In this document: piece after piece, positions 1-9,156 of the stretch | Layout: each line of letters begins with the position of its first letter | Position numbering within the stretch: position 1 is the first letter of the stretch | Source: JAWPMT01 sp965601475 | Lineage (GTDB): Bacteria; Bacteroidota; Bacteroidia; Cytophagales; Cyclobacteriaceae | NCBI GenBank assembly: GCA_965601475.1 | Contig: OZ271832.1 | Span: forward strand, 4,588,001 to 4,652,000 | DNA length: 64,000 nt | Direction: 5' to 3' | Notes under the pieces: model-generated | Told to the model about the DNA's origin: nothing | Databases searched by the model: none | The model's input: only the letters and a program-made list of their open reading frames with translations | Translations under genes and position numbers: made by a program

Positions 1-33
1 GGCAATATCACGTGCCCTGAATTAAAGGATTTT

Positions 34-669
34 CTACTCACCCAGACTGGCTATAGCAGTGGCAAAGGCTTTACTACGTTCCAGATTAATGGTGGCGTAT
101 TGCCTTTTGATTTTCCTGAAGTTCTCCTTGGTCACGATCTCACCGGTCTTCACGTGATGTTCTATGGCAATGAAGTAATTTCTGATGAGCTTTTTGAATG
201 ACCCTTTCATCATCCCACCCATGAAAGCTGGCTTAGTGCGATACTGCATGTCAAAAGTGATGCGACTGGTGCCATCGCCCAGGTCCTCTACAGAATAAAT
301 CGCTCTGGTCAACGTGGGATCTACCGGAAATTTTCCAGCCTGAAACACCGTGTTCGTAAAACTCATGGTCTCCGGTGAGAAGTCTATCATCTTTTCCTTC
401 AGGAATCTTGTCTCCTTGTCATTGAAGTAACAGACCCGCTCGGCACCCTCGCCTCCCGCAAGAGAACCGTTGATATATTCCGAAGCCACAATCTTTGGAT
501 GAGAATGCGCGATCTTACCATAATCTTCTCCCACAACCTTCCAAACTGCCTCTGCAGAGACAGGCAGATCCTTACTGAGTTTGAATGTTTGTACTCTTTT
601 CTGCGCTTTTAGCTGGAGATTGGCTGAGATCAATAATCCAACCGCGAGCATTCTTAAAATCGTTGTCAT
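34..669 (-). CDS. secreted SRPBCC-family protein
   Basis: A 211-residue protein with an N-terminal hydrophobic signal sequence (about residues 1-22, ending near LKAQ), so it is probably exported to the periplasm. The rest fits the SRPBCC (START/polyketide-cyclase-like) fold, a helix-grip barrel that binds hydrophobic ligands: an early PVSAEAVWKVV segment, a central beta-rich part and a long C-terminal helix. The ligand is unknown. It lies 72 bp downstream of the sigma-factor gene on the same strand and may be co-transcribed with it. The family is moderately sure; the function is not known. Confidence 0.7.
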   Translation of the reverse strand: MTTILRMLAVGLLISANLQLKAQKRVQTFKLSKDLPVSAEAVWKVVGEDYGKIAHSHPKIVASEYINGSLAGGEGAERVCYFNDKETRFLKEKMIDFSPETMSFTNTVFQAGKFPVDPTLTRAIYSVEDLGDGTSRITFDMQYRTKPAFMGGMMKGSFKKLIRNYFIAIEHHVKTGEIVTKENFRKIKRQYATINLERSKAFATAIASLGE

Positions 670-741
670 TTTTACCTGTTATTTAAAAGTTCGTTGTCCT
701 TTAGATAGCCTATTGACGAACGTGTTACAGGTTTTTGGACA

Positions 742-1626
742 TCAGTTTAGGTTCAATATGCTCACGACTTTCTCGTTGTTGATGAAATCGTTGATCAGGG
801 CCTTTTTATCATTCTTCGCATCGAAGGGAAATTCCTGATGCAATTCTCGCCGTTTATCTTCCACTATGGAAAAGATCTCTTCGGCGTCGTCGGCTATGTA
901 GTCCTTGAATTTCTGGTATTCTGCCCGGTTGTAGAGCAGGTTGCGGCTATCCAAAATCTTCTTCTCAATGACAGCAGTAACTTTCTTATGACAGCGGCAG
1001 GGATTGCTTTTGTTGACGAGGCCACATTGATTGTTCATGAAGTTGGTGAGTTCCTTTCTGACGCGGGAAAGCCTGGTCCTGAAGTTCCCGGGAGAAATGT
1101 CCAGGATCTCAGCGCCAATATTGTGATCCGCCCCAAACAATTCACCGATGATGTATACAATTCGCTGCTCTCTGGTGAAACAAAGCAGCATCCCGGACAT
1201 ACAACCCAGATTCATTTCCCTAATCTCAGCCTGCTTTTCCTCCAGTTCCAATTCTGTCAGGTCGTGATCCTTGAGTGCGTTTAATCTTTCTGAGAAAGCC
1301 CCGAAGTCCTCGTTCACAATCAATTCGCGAGGTTGCTTTTTCATTTGGAGAAAATGGTTCACCACGATGCGGTACAGCCATGTCCGAAATTGCGACTGAC
1401 CCCGGAATTTCGTGAGGTTGGTAATGGCCTTGATCATTGCTTCCTGGGCAATGTCTTGTGCATCGATCGGGTTCTGGACCATTTTCCAGGCGATGTTGTA
1501 CACGAAGGGCTGATGTTTTTTCAAAAGGTCCTCAAGGGCTTTCCTATCTCCCCCCGTGGCTAGTTCTATGAGTTCGTTGTCTTCGAGATCGGTTTCGTAT
1601 TCCTTCGAAAATGGATTCTGTAGCAT
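742..1626 (-). CDS. ECF-like sigma-70 family RNA polymerase sigma factor with Cys-rich tail
   Basis: A 294-residue sigma factor that would direct core RNA polymerase to a specific promoter set. Region 2 is clear: QDIAQEAMIKAITNL near residues 58-71 and the melting/-10 recognition segment around FRTWLYRIVVNHFLQM (81-96). Region 4 has a helix-turn-helix near residues 170-192 (GAEILDISPGNFRTRLSRVRKEL). An extra tail of about 100 residues follows, beginning with a cysteine/histidine cluster (C201, C210, C212, H213) that could bind metal or sense redox state. No anti-sigma factor gene is adjacent. The GNAT gene lies 54 bp upstream on the same strand and the SRPBCC gene downstream. Its promoter targets cannot be told from the sequence. 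Confidence 0.85.
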   Translation of the reverse strand: MLQNPFSKEYETDLEDNELIELATGGDRKALEDLLKKHQPFVYNIAWKMVQNPIDAQDIAQEAMIKAITNLTKFRGQSQFRTWLYRIVVNHFLQMKKQPRELIVNEDFGAFSERLNALKDHDLTELELEEKQAEIREMNLGCMSGMLLCFTREQRIVYIIGELFGADHNIGAEILDISPGNFRTRLSRVRKELTNFMNNQCGLVNKSNPCRCHKKVTAVIEKKILDSRNLLYNRAEYQKFKDYIADDAEEIFSIVEDKRRELHQEFPFDAKNDKKALINDFINNEKVVSILNLN

Positions 1627-1680
1627 GTTCTTTTCTTTCTTTGATCACCGGATCCTCCAGGTGTTACAGGTTTTGATTAA

Positions 1681-2190
1681 CTATATGTGCAAACTCATCA
1701 AAATGTCGGTCTGCTGATCGCGACCCAGCCAGAAGGTATGAGATCCAAACGCTTTGAAACCCTGCCTTTCATAGAACCTCATGGCGGATTTGTTCTCTTC
1801 CCACACACCGAGCCAAATGGGGCTCAAACCCTTTCCCTCGGCATAGGAAAGGCTGAATTGTATGAGCTCCTGGCCAATACCTCTTCCTTGGTTGCCTTCC
1901 AGCACATAAATCCGCTCAATTTCCAAGCCGTTCGGGAATTGTTGTTCCGTCTGGGCAGAACCAATATTGAGTTTGAGATACCCGGTGATCTTGTGCTCAT
2001 CATCGCTGAAAAAGAATTTCGAGTTTGTGTCTTCGAATTCACCGCCCAGGGTTTTGTCGTTGAGCTTTTCCGACACATAGCTCTCCATATTGTCTGTCGT
2101 ATTCTGATCGCCGAAAGCACCAATAAAGGTGTTGCGGATCATGTCAAACAACATTGACCTTTCATCACTTAAAACAGGTCTGATATTCAT
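1681..2190 (-). CDS. GNAT family N-acetyltransferase
   Basis: A 169-residue single-domain GNAT enzyme transferring an acetyl group from acetyl-CoA to an amine. Motif A, the pyrophosphate-binding loop, is visible as EGNQGRGIGQELI after the strand LEIERIYVL. Motif B follows as WLGVWEENKSAMRFYERQGF. The overall pattern resembles PaiA-type diamine/spermidine acetyltransferases, but the substrate is inferred only weakly. It starts about 70 bp from the divergent SRPBCC/GyrI-like gene and precedes the sigma-factor gene on its own strand. Confidence 0.8.
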   Translation of the reverse strand: MNIRPVLSDERSMLFDMIRNTFIGAFGDQNTTDNMESYVSEKLNDKTLGGEFEDTNSKFFFSDDEHKITGYLKLNIGSAQTEQQFPNGLEIERIYVLEGNQGRGIGQELIQFSLSYAEGKGLSPIWLGVWEENKSAMRFYERQGFKAFGSHTFWLGRDQQTDILMSLHI

Positions 2191-2247
2191 GAGAAGGGGA
2201 TTTTTGCCTACTTTTCAGGTGGACTTCGTAAATTGTAATATCACCAA

Positions 2248-2255
2248 TATTTTTG
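2248..2255 (+). promoter_or_regulatory. candidate TAnnTTTG (-7) box, near-leaderless
   Basis: TATTTTTG matches the Bacteroidota -7 consensus TAnnTTTG and ends only 4 nt before the ATG at 2260, so the transcript would have almost no leader. No clear -33 TTG box was found 17-23 nt upstream. Confidence 0.35.
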
Positions 2256-2259
2256 TATC

Positions 2260-3180
2260 ATGCCTAAAATGCACGTTTCCAAATCAATCTCCATCCAGGC
2301 GCCGATGGACAAGATTTATCAGACACTCAATGATTTCAATCACTGGCAAAAATGGTCACCATGGTTGATTCAGGAGCCAGAGGCCAAAGTCACCGTAGCC
2401 GATGACAACAAATCCTACAGTTGGGAAGGGCAAAGGATCGGTTCCGGGGAGATGCAGGTCACTGCCGAAGAGGATGGTAAAAGTATTGACTATGATCTGA
2501 CATTTCTCAAGCCGTGGAAGTCGCATGCCAAAGTGCGTTTTGAGTTTGAGGAAAAGGGAGATGATGTGGAGGTCACGTGGCTCATGGATAGCAGTTTGCC
2601 CTTCTTTATGTTCTTCATGAAGAAAATGTTTGAAGGCTTCATAGGAATGGATTATGAGCGAGGATTGAAAATGCTCAAGGAACTGATGGAGAACGATGAG
2701 GTTTTGACCACTGTGGACGTGAAAGGACCTGGTCACACCCCTGGATGTAAGTATTTGGGGGTTACCACAAATTGCAGCCTCGAGGAGATAGGTGAGCGTA
2801 TGGCAGCAGACTTGGGAGACTTGGGAAAATGGGCTGGTGAGAATGCTGAAATCGCAGGCCCTCCATTCACTATTTATCACAAGTGGGATGTTGTAAATCG
2901 AAGGGTAGAGTATACCTCTGCGGTTCCTGTAAAAGCGTTTCCCGAAGATGTACCTTCACATTACCAACAAAATGAGATGCCGGCGTTAGGTACTTATTGT
3001 GTACGTCATACAGGCAGTTATCACCACCTGGGAAATGCCTGGAGTACCGGTATGAATCTACAGCAAAACAAAGCTTTCAAGCAAAACAAGAAACATCACC
3101 CCTTTGAGGTCTATGTCTCCGACCCAACTGACGTCGCGGAAAAAGATCTGGTGACCGACATTCATTTCCCTACGAAATAG
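2260..3180 (+). CDS. SRPBCC domain fused to GyrI-like effector-binding domain
   Basis: A 306-residue two-domain protein. Residues 1 to about 150 form an SRPBCC fold that starts with the typical SISIQAPMDKIYQTLNDFNHWQKWSPW. The remainder (about 155-306) resembles the AraC-effector-binding/GyrI-like domain, seen in VDVKGPGHTPGCKYLGVTT and the late GTYCVRHTGSYHHLGNAW and HHPFEVYVSDP segments. Both domains bind small hydrophobic ligands in known families. The combination is recurrent in Bacteroidota, but its physiological role is unknown. It has no signal peptide, so it is probably cytoplasmic. Confidence 0.8.
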   Translation: MPKMHVSKSISIQAPMDKIYQTLNDFNHWQKWSPWLIQEPEAKVTVADDNKSYSWEGQRIGSGEMQVTAEEDGKSIDYDLTFLKPWKSHAKVRFEFEEKGDDVEVTWLMDSSLPFFMFFMKKMFEGFIGMDYERGLKMLKELMENDEVLTTVDVKGPGHTPGCKYLGVTTNCSLEEIGERMAADLGDLGKWAGENAEIAGPPFTIYHKWDVVNRRVEYTSAVPVKAFPEDVPSHYQQNEMPALGTYCVRHTGSYHHLGNAWSTGMNLQQNKAFKQNKKHHPFEVYVSDPTDVAEKDLVTDIHFPTK

Positions 3181-3241
3181 GAAATTTTGCTTTCGTTTCA
3201 AATCTTCCCACTATTTTAGAGGGATACCTAACAATTAAAAA

Positions 3242-4672
3242 GTGAACAACAGACTCATTCTGCTCATTACCTGCGTGGCTGCCCTGGGCGGCCTACTTTT
3301 TGGATATGACACAGGCGTAATCAATGGCACACAGTTCTATTTCAGTAAGTATTTCGAATTAGCCCCGGCCATGAAAGGTTGGGTGGTTAGCAGTGCCTTG
3401 CTTGGTTGCTTTTTCGGGGCAATTATCGCTGGTCCGGTCAGTAATGCTATCGGAAGAAAAAGTAGTCTGGTGATTTCAGCACTCTTGTTCACTTTGTCTG
3501 CCTGGGGTTCAGGTTTGCCTTCTTTCTTACCACAATCTATTCCGCTGCTGGTTTTCTTCCGAATTATTGGCGGTTTGGGTATCGGTGTCGCTTCGATGAA
3601 TGCGCCGATGTATATTGCCGAGATCGCCCCTGCTGACAGGAGAGGAAACCTGGTGAGTTACTACCAACTCGCCATTGTGATCGGCTTTTTTGTGGTATTC
3701 CTTGTTACCTATTTCATTGGAGGAGGTGATACTGCCGAGATGTCCGAAGCACAACTACTGGAGCTTCAACAGTACAATACCAGGAATGGCTGGCGGGTTA
3801 TGTTTTGGTCGGAACTAATACCGTGTGCTCTTTTCTTGGGGATGCTCTTCACCGTACCGAGAAGTCCCAGGTGGCTTGTGATGAAAGGTCGTGAAGAGGA
3901 AGCCAAGGCTGTCTTGCTCCGTATCCATGGAGAAGCAGAAGCGGGCCATGAGTTGGAAGAGATCAAAAGTTCTCTGGATTCTGAGAAGTCAAAGAGTGTG
4001 GTTTCACCATTTGCGGTGGGCGTCCTACCCATTATAGTTATTGGGTCACTGCTTTCCATTTTTCAGCAGTTCACAGGGATCAATGCGGTATTGTACTATG
4101 GTGCTGACATCTTTGAGCAAGCTTTGGGAATCGGTCAGGATCAGGTTTTGCAGCAGCAGGTGCTCCTGGCAGGTGTCAATTTCCTTTTCACTTTCATTGC
4201 CATGTACACTGTGGACAAATTGGGTCGCAAGCCACTGCTACTGATCGGTTCCGGCGGGATGGTAGCAGGATTCTTGCTCCTGGGTATCACATTGATGTCT
4301 GGCAACGTCGGTGTGCTCTCACTGATTGGCGTGCTCACATTCATCGGCTCTTTCGCTATGTCGCTGGGGCCTGTTACATGGGTAATCCTTGCAGAGATGT
4401 TCCCCAACAAGATCAGAAGTATGGCCATGTCCATTGCTGTATCCGCTCAATGGGCGGCTAACTATCTGGTATCGCTTTCATTCCCGATTGTTGCAGAGAG
4501 TGAAGTCAACAAAGGACCAACATGGAATTTATCATTGCCATATTTCATCTTTTCCGGATTCATCATTTTGCTGATCTTCTTCACTGTGAAATACATACCC
4601 GAGACTAAGGGCCGTTCCCTGGAGGAACTGGAAGGCGTATGGTCCGAAAAATATGGCGAAATCAAGTCGTAA
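3242..4672 (+). CDS. sugar porter family MFS transporter
   Basis: A 476-residue, 12-helix major facilitator protein for sugar/H+ symport or facilitated sugar uptake. Sugar-porter signatures are present: GYDTGVINGTQFYF in helix 1, GRKSSLVISA after helix 2, PRSPRWLVMKGREEEA at the middle loop, GRKPLLLIGSGG in the second half and the C-terminal PETKGRSLEELE. The start is GTG at 3242; no in-frame ATG lies nearer to helix 1. It resembles XylE/AraE/GLUT-type porters, but the substrate cannot be assigned. No sugar-catabolic gene is adjacent. Confidence 0.9.
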   Translation: MNNRLILLITCVAALGGLLFGYDTGVINGTQFYFSKYFELAPAMKGWVVSSALLGCFFGAIIAGPVSNAIGRKSSLVISALLFTLSAWGSGLPSFLPQSIPLLVFFRIIGGLGIGVASMNAPMYIAEIAPADRRGNLVSYYQLAIVIGFFVVFLVTYFIGGGDTAEMSEAQLLELQQYNTRNGWRVMFWSELIPCALFLGMLFTVPRSPRWLVMKGREEEAKAVLLRIHGEAEAGHELEEIKSSLDSEKSKSVVSPFAVGVLPIIVIGSLLSIFQQFTGINAVLYYGADIFEQALGIGQDQVLQQQVLLAGVNFLFTFIAMYTVDKLGRKPLLLIGSGGMVAGFLLLGITLMSGNVGVLSLIGVLTFIGSFAMSLGPVTWVILAEMFPNKIRSMAMSIAVSAQWAANYLVSLSFPIVAESEVNKGPTWNLSLPYFIFSGFIILLIFFTVKYIPETKGRSLEELEGVWSEKYGEIKS

Positions 4673-4805
4673 CAGACAGATCCAACAGATAGGGAGAATA
4701 TGATAAGTTTCATTGGAGGGGTATGGGCACCTTCGGTGAGTTCCACTCAAATAACCATCCGACCATCGCAATAGGAAGAAGTTGGGGCCCCGGTTGTGTA
4801 ACGGC

Positions 4806-6482
4806 CTAGTGACTGACTTGCTGGCTGTCCAAGACCTTTAGCAATTCCTTTGCGCTAGCTTGGGCATGGGTGCTGGGATTATCTCCTCCGATCATTCCGG
4901 CGATGTTCTGAATTCTGTCCTGGTTGGGCAAGAGCTTCATTCTACTCACCGATTTTTGAGCAGCATGATCTTTGTAGACCATGTAGTGATGATTTGCTCC
5001 CGCCGCAAACTGTGGCAAATGGCTGATACTCAGAATCTGATGATTTGCCGCCATTTTTTGCATGAGCCTGACCATTCGTATTGCGATCTCTCCGGAGACC
5101 CCTGTGTCGATTTCGTCAAAAATAATTGTCGGCAGGGCAGTCTTGTCGGCAATCAGGTACTTCAAGGCAAAAATCAGTCTGGAGAACTCTCCCCCAGAGG
5201 CCACTTCCCGGATGACCTGGAGTGGTACACCCTTGTTGGCAGAAAACAGGAATTCAACTTTGTCAGCGCCAGTGGCGGAGGGCTTCTGCTCCTCGAACCT
5301 TATTTCCACAGTTCCATTCTCGATGCCGATGGTCTGGATCACCGACACAATCTGCTTCGATAGCACTTTCGCCGACTGTTTTCGGGATTCGGAGAGCGCT
5401 TTGGCCGATTTTGTGAGCATTTCTTCTGCTTGCCCGATTTGTTTTTTGAGGTCTGCAATTTCGACATCCAGATTGGTGATCCTGGTCAGGGCCTGGGTAA
5501 GGTTTTCCTGAAGTTCCAGAAGTGCTTCCACGGTATCTATTCCATGTTTGCTTTGAAGTCTATAGATCGTGTCGAGTCGCCCCTTAACTTCTTCAGCCCT
5601 TTGTGGATCATAGATTACCCGATCACCATGGGTTTGTAGCTCGGAATAGATATCCCTCAACTCGATGGCTGTGGAATCCAGCCGTTCGTAAAGCTGCTCG
5701 TAGTCGTCTGAAAATTGTCTGATCTTGCCGATTTGGAAGGTGATTTCCTTTAGTTGGTTGAGTGTTGAACTCTCACTTTCGTCCAGCAAATGCTGTGCAC
5801 CACTGAGTCGCTCTTTAATCTCCTCGGCATTTTCCAGTGTAACCAATTCTTGTTCAAGCTCAGCCTGTTCACCAGCTTCCAGTTTTGCCTCTTCAAGTTC
5901 CGTCAGTATGAATTGTTGGTAGTCTTGTTCTTTGGCGGCACTGCTGGCCTTGGATTCAAGATCCTCCAGCCTCCCTGCCAATTGCCGGAAGGTACCAAAG
6001 TCTCTCTTGTAAGTGTCAATCAGTTTTTGGTGCTGCGCAAAGTGGTCGAGCGCCATTAACTGGTATGTATTCTTACCGAGTTCAAGGTTTTCGTGCTGAG
6101 AGTGGATATCCATCAATGAGGGGCCAAGTCGCTTCAGTATCTCAAGGGTGACTGGAGTATCATTGATGAAAGCCCTGGACTTTCCCGCTGGGCTTATTTC
6201 TCTTCTGATTATGCATTCGTCGGCATAATCAATGTCTTCTTCGCGGAAGAAGTCAGTCAGCTCATAGTCTGATATGTCAAATACAGCCTCCACCACACAT
6301 TTCTTCCCTTCATCAAGGAGAACTTTGGTGTCGGCGCGCTTCCCAAGTAGCAGGCCTATTGCACCTAGCATAATAGACTTTCCAGCACCAGTCTCCCCTG
6401 TGACCACATTGAGGCGCTGATGCGGTTGCAGTAGCAATGCCTCAATCAAAGCATAATTTCTTATTTCCAGTGATGTGATCAT
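4806..6482 (-). CDS. recN: DNA repair protein RecN
   Basis: An SMC-like ATPase acting at DNA double-strand breaks. The start MITSLEIRNYALIE is chosen because it is the family's conserved beginning and overlaps the upstream ORF stop as ATGA; an in-frame GTG/ATG extension to 6512 exists but is not family-like. Walker A is GETGAGKS near residue 32. A long coiled-coil middle (about 150-380) is followed by the signature REVASGGEFSRL, Walker B TIIFDEIDTGVSG, and the SISHLPQFAA segment. About 558 residues is normal for RecN. It is the last gene of the bamD-rpoZ-coaBC-porD block. Confidence 0.95.
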   Translation of the reverse strand: MITSLEIRNYALIEALLLQPHQRLNVVTGETGAGKSIMLGAIGLLLGKRADTKVLLDEGKKCVVEAVFDISDYELTDFFREEDIDYADECIIRREISPAGKSRAFINDTPVTLEILKRLGPSLMDIHSQHENLELGKNTYQLMALDHFAQHQKLIDTYKRDFGTFRQLAGRLEDLESKASSAAKEQDYQQFILTELEEAKLEAGEQAELEQELVTLENAEEIKERLSGAQHLLDESESSTLNQLKEITFQIGKIRQFSDDYEQLYERLDSTAIELRDIYSELQTHGDRVIYDPQRAEEVKGRLDTIYRLQSKHGIDTVEALLELQENLTQALTRITNLDVEIADLKKQIGQAEEMLTKSAKALSESRKQSAKVLSKQIVSVIQTIGIENGTVEIRFEEQKPSATGADKVEFLFSANKGVPLQVIREVASGGEFSRLIFALKYLIADKTALPTIIFDEIDTGVSGEIAIRMVRLMQKMAANHQILSISHLPQFAAGANHHYMVYKDHAAQKSVSRMKLLPNQDRIQNIAGMIGGDNPSTHAQASAKELLKVLDSQQVSH

Positions 6483-6706
6483 TGGGTTAGTTGCTGTTGC
6501 TTGTCCACCCAAATTTCATGGATCTCCGACATGTCAAACCGCTTTTTGTGGCCCATGGCATTGCGTGTGTTTATTTCGGTCTTTTGAATTCTTTCAATCG
6601 TCACTCTAAAGACCTGACCTGATTTTGCAATGATATCGACAGGGGTTTTGCTAGCCTGATAGTCGAAGAGGGCTTTGAAGGAAAGACGCTGTTGGATTTT
6701 TGACAC
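6479..6706 (-). CDS. small conserved-looking protein coupled to recN
   Basis: A 75-codon ORF with a GTG start whose TGA stop overlaps the recN ATG as ATGA, typical of translational coupling. The product is basic, has no membrane segment, and has a beta-rich middle (VDIIAKSGQVFRVTIERIQKTEI) that loosely suggests a small SH3/Sm-like barrel; that reading is speculative. It sits between porD and recN on the same strand with short gaps, so it probably belongs to this operon. I do not recognise the family. Confidence 0.55.
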   Translation of the reverse strand: MSKIQQRLSFKALFDYQASKTPVDIIAKSGQVFRVTIERIQKTEINTRNAMGHKKRFDMSEIHEIWVDKQQQLTQ

Positions 6707-6737
6707 GAATTAAGCGGAAGTCAATTATGATGATCTG

Positions 6738-7634
6738 TCACTTGATCATGACTTCAAAAATATCGGATTTTGTTGGATCAATGTCCGTCAATACATTGTA
6801 AGCTTGTCGTCTTTCACCAAGATTTCCTTCAGAAAACACTTGAGCCAGTTCATCTGCTTTGGCATCAAGAAAAGAAATCGTCAAAATCGATCGGGGTAAG
6901 GCGTTATTGGCTTTTTGGACCAGTTGGATGCTTTCCAGAATATTTTTCCGGGCATCATCAGGTTTCTCAGCAAGTTGATCTAGCCCTAGACGATGATACT
7001 GGTAATACGCTCGCCTGATTGGCTCCATGGTGTTATTGAGTAAGTTTTCTGCTAACCAGTAGCGGTTACGGATACTATTGAATTGTTCCCAGCCGGGGAA
7101 CCCCGTTTGCTGCGCATTGGTGACTACTTGCCACGCCCGCTGAAAGTAAATGTCACCACCCAATTCCTCGAAAGAATCATAGTCCAGGCCGATAATAATG
7201 TAGGCGTAAAAAGCCAGCATGGAAGTGAGGTTATTCAGAAAGGAGTTGTCATTGTAGAGTAGCGGTTGCGAAGAAACATATTCGAATGCCCAGTCTCGAT
7301 CGGCGAAATTGAACAGGACAGTCTCATAGTCAGTATTGTAGATGGGCCTGGAGGATAATATCTGCACCGAGGCCTCGTACCTTCCAATACCTATGATAGA
7401 TGAGATGTTGATGATGAAGTTACAATTGATACGCTCTTCTTCCTCAAAAAGGTCGGGTGTCCATTTCTGATTGTTGAGAAACTCAGTCAAGGCGACTTCC
7501 ATTTCCTGGAAAATCCCTCTTTCCGTGGTTTCAACCTGATCCGCGTTGATGATTACCCTGGTCCTGAGTTCCTGAGCAGTCAGCTTAAGAAAGCAAATGG
7601 TTATGGACAGCGAAAGGAATACTCTAGTGATCAT
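6738..7634 (-). CDS. porD: type IX secretion-associated protein PorD (DUF4835)
   Basis: A 298-residue exported protein with a signal peptide (about residues 1-20, ending LKLTAQ) and the DUF4835 pattern: ELRTRVIINADQV near the mature N terminus, the NFADRDW and LTSMLAFYAYIIIGLDYDSFEELGG segments, and the C-terminal SFLDAKADEL region. In gliding and secreting Bacteroidota, DUF4835 proteins are named PorD and are linked to the type IX secretion machinery. Its start overlaps the 3' end of coaBC by 11 bp, indicating co-transcription and coupling. The exact molecular role of PorD is not established. Confidence 0.85.
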   Translation of the reverse strand: MITRVFLSLSITICFLKLTAQELRTRVIINADQVETTERGIFQEMEVALTEFLNNQKWTPDLFEEEERINCNFIINISSIIGIGRYEASVQILSSRPIYNTDYETVLFNFADRDWAFEYVSSQPLLYNDNSFLNNLTSMLAFYAYIIIGLDYDSFEELGGDIYFQRAWQVVTNAQQTGFPGWEQFNSIRNRYWLAENLLNNTMEPIRRAYYQYHRLGLDQLAEKPDDARKNILESIQLVQKANNALPRSILTISFLDAKADELAQVFSEGNLGERRQAYNVLTDIDPTKSDIFEVMIK

Positions 7635-8829
7635 GCAACTCTTTTTCTATAGCGTCAACAACGTCCGAGGCCACTTCCTTCTTACTTTTCAACTCAAACG
7701 CCATCCGATTATTGTGTCTATCAAAAATGGCAATCTTGTTGGTGTCGTGTGTGAATCCGGCACCTTCATCCCGAAGTGAATTGAGCACTACCAGATCAAA
7801 ATTCTTTTTGATGAGCTTCTTTTGGGCATTTATTTCCTCCTCGTCAGTCTCCAACGCAAACCCCACGTTGATTTGATTTTCGGCCTTGATCTTCCCCAAT
7901 TCCATGGCAATGTCCGGGTTCTCGACTAATTCGATATTGAGTGCTTGTCCATTTCGCTTCATCTTGTTGGACTGTGAGGTCTTTGGCCTGTAGTCAGAGA
8001 CCGCGGCGGAGAATATCGTGATGTCTGACGAGCCGTAATGCTTTTGCGAATACTCCAGCATTCCCTCAGCTGTTTTCACCTTGATGACATCAATGTTGGG
8101 GTGGTCGGGGTAATGCTGAACTGGCCCGGAGATGAATTTCACCTCAGCTCCTCGCTGGGCACATTCTGTTGCCAGATGAAACCCCATTTTGCCGGAAGAT
8201 GAATTGCCGATGAACCTTACGGCATCAATACGCTCATGAGTGGGCCCGGATGTTATGAGAACCGTTTTGCCCTTCAAGCTCGCCTTTTTGGAGAAAAAAT
8301 CCTGAAGTTCAGCCAAGAGGTCTTCAGGTTCCGCCATTCTGCCCACACCTTTCAGTCCACTTGCAAGCTCGCCATCTCTGGCTTCAATCAGCCGGTTGCC
8401 ATAGGAGACAAGTTTTTCTATGTTCGATCGTGTAGAAGCATGCAGATGCATGTCAAGATCCATGGCTGGAGCAAAAAAGACGGGGCACTTTGCGGAGAGG
8501 TAAGTGGCCAGAAGAAGGTTGTCACAAATGCCATTGGCCATTTTTGCAATGGTATTGGCACTTGCAGGAGCCACGATCAGGGCATCGGCCCAAAGCCCTA
8601 GCTCGACATGGTTGTCCCAGGCACCTGTCCCTTTGTCGAAAAAGGCTGAATGCACTGGGTTCTTCGATAATGTAGATAGGGTGAGGGGAGTAATGAAGTC
8701 CTTGGCACTTTCAGTCATGATCACCCTTACCTCACAGCCTGCTTTCACAAGTAGGCGCACAAAAAAAGCGGCCTTGTACCCCGCAATGGAGCCTGAGACC
8801 GCCAATAATACTTTTTTGCCCGAAAGCAT
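7624..8829 (-). CDS. coaBC: bifunctional phosphopantothenoylcysteine decarboxylase/synthetase CoaBC
   Basis: A two-domain coenzyme A biosynthesis enzyme of 401 residues. The N-terminal flavoprotein CoaC domain (about 1-185) shows GSIAGYKA, the active-site histidine in HVELGLWAD, PASANT, and the substrate-binding APAMDLDM. The C-terminal CoaB synthetase domain (about 190-401) shows TSGPTHERIDAVRFIGNSS and the VENPDIAMELG nucleotide-binding segment. It converts 4'-phosphopantothenate plus cysteine to 4'-phosphopantetheine in two steps. It overlaps porD and follows rpoZ by only 6 bp. CoA supply is indirectly relevant to the lipid cluster at 17-25 kb, which needs phosphopantetheine. Confidence 0.95.
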   Translation of the reverse strand: MLSGKKVLLAVSGSIAGYKAAFFVRLLVKAGCEVRVIMTESAKDFITPLTLSTLSKNPVHSAFFDKGTGAWDNHVELGLWADALIVAPASANTIAKMANGICDNLLLATYLSAKCPVFFAPAMDLDMHLHASTRSNIEKLVSYGNRLIEARDGELASGLKGVGRMAEPEDLLAELQDFFSKKASLKGKTVLITSGPTHERIDAVRFIGNSSSGKMGFHLATECAQRGAEVKFISGPVQHYPDHPNIDVIKVKTAEGMLEYSQKHYGSSDITIFSAAVSDYRPKTSQSNKMKRNGQALNIELVENPDIAMELGKIKAENQINVGFALETDEEEINAQKKLIKKNFDLVVLNSLRDEGAGFTHDTNKIAIFDRHNNRMAFELKSKKEVASDVVDAIEKELHDH

Positions 8830-8835
8830 TAGGTT

Positions 8836-9156
8836 TTAATTTTCTTCCTCTGGTTCCTCGTCGGGGACCCTGAACATCACTTCACCACCTACAAACTCGT
8901 CAATAGCTGAGGAAGAGGGTTTTGGCATACGCTCATAGAATTTGGAAATTTCGATCTGCTCTCTGTTTTCGAAAATCTCCTCGAGGTTGTCAACAGAAGA
9001 AGCGAACTCGGCCAGCTTGCCATTCAATTCTTCTTTGGTTTTGGTGCTGATCTGCCTGGCTCTCTTGCCTATGATTGAAATAGACTCATAGATATTTCCT
9101 GTGAGGGCGGCTATTTTATCGTTATCCCTTGTTATGATGGATGGATCTGTTGCCAT
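8836..9156 (-). CDS. rpoZ: DNA-directed RNA polymerase omega subunit (Bacteroidota type)
   Basis: A 106-residue protein related to RpoZ/Rpb6, which helps assemble and stabilise RNA polymerase. The omega-like core is the helical segment TGNIYESISIIGKRARQIS, followed by a longer acidic C-terminal tail (PDEEPEEEN) typical of Bacteroidota. Its ATG overlaps the bamD stop codon by one base and coaBC follows 6 bp downstream, so it is embedded in the operon. Confidence 0.85.
   Translation of the reverse strand: MATDPSIITRDNDKIAALTGNIYESISIIGKRARQISTKTKEELNGKLAEFASSVDNLEEIFENREQIEISKFYERMPKPSSSAIDEFVGGEVMFRVPDEEPEEEN

Noticed and set aside
838..1284. Long ORF opposite the sigma-factor gene
   Set aside because: It is the reverse complement of a clear sigma-70 coding region and has no protein-like composition of its own.
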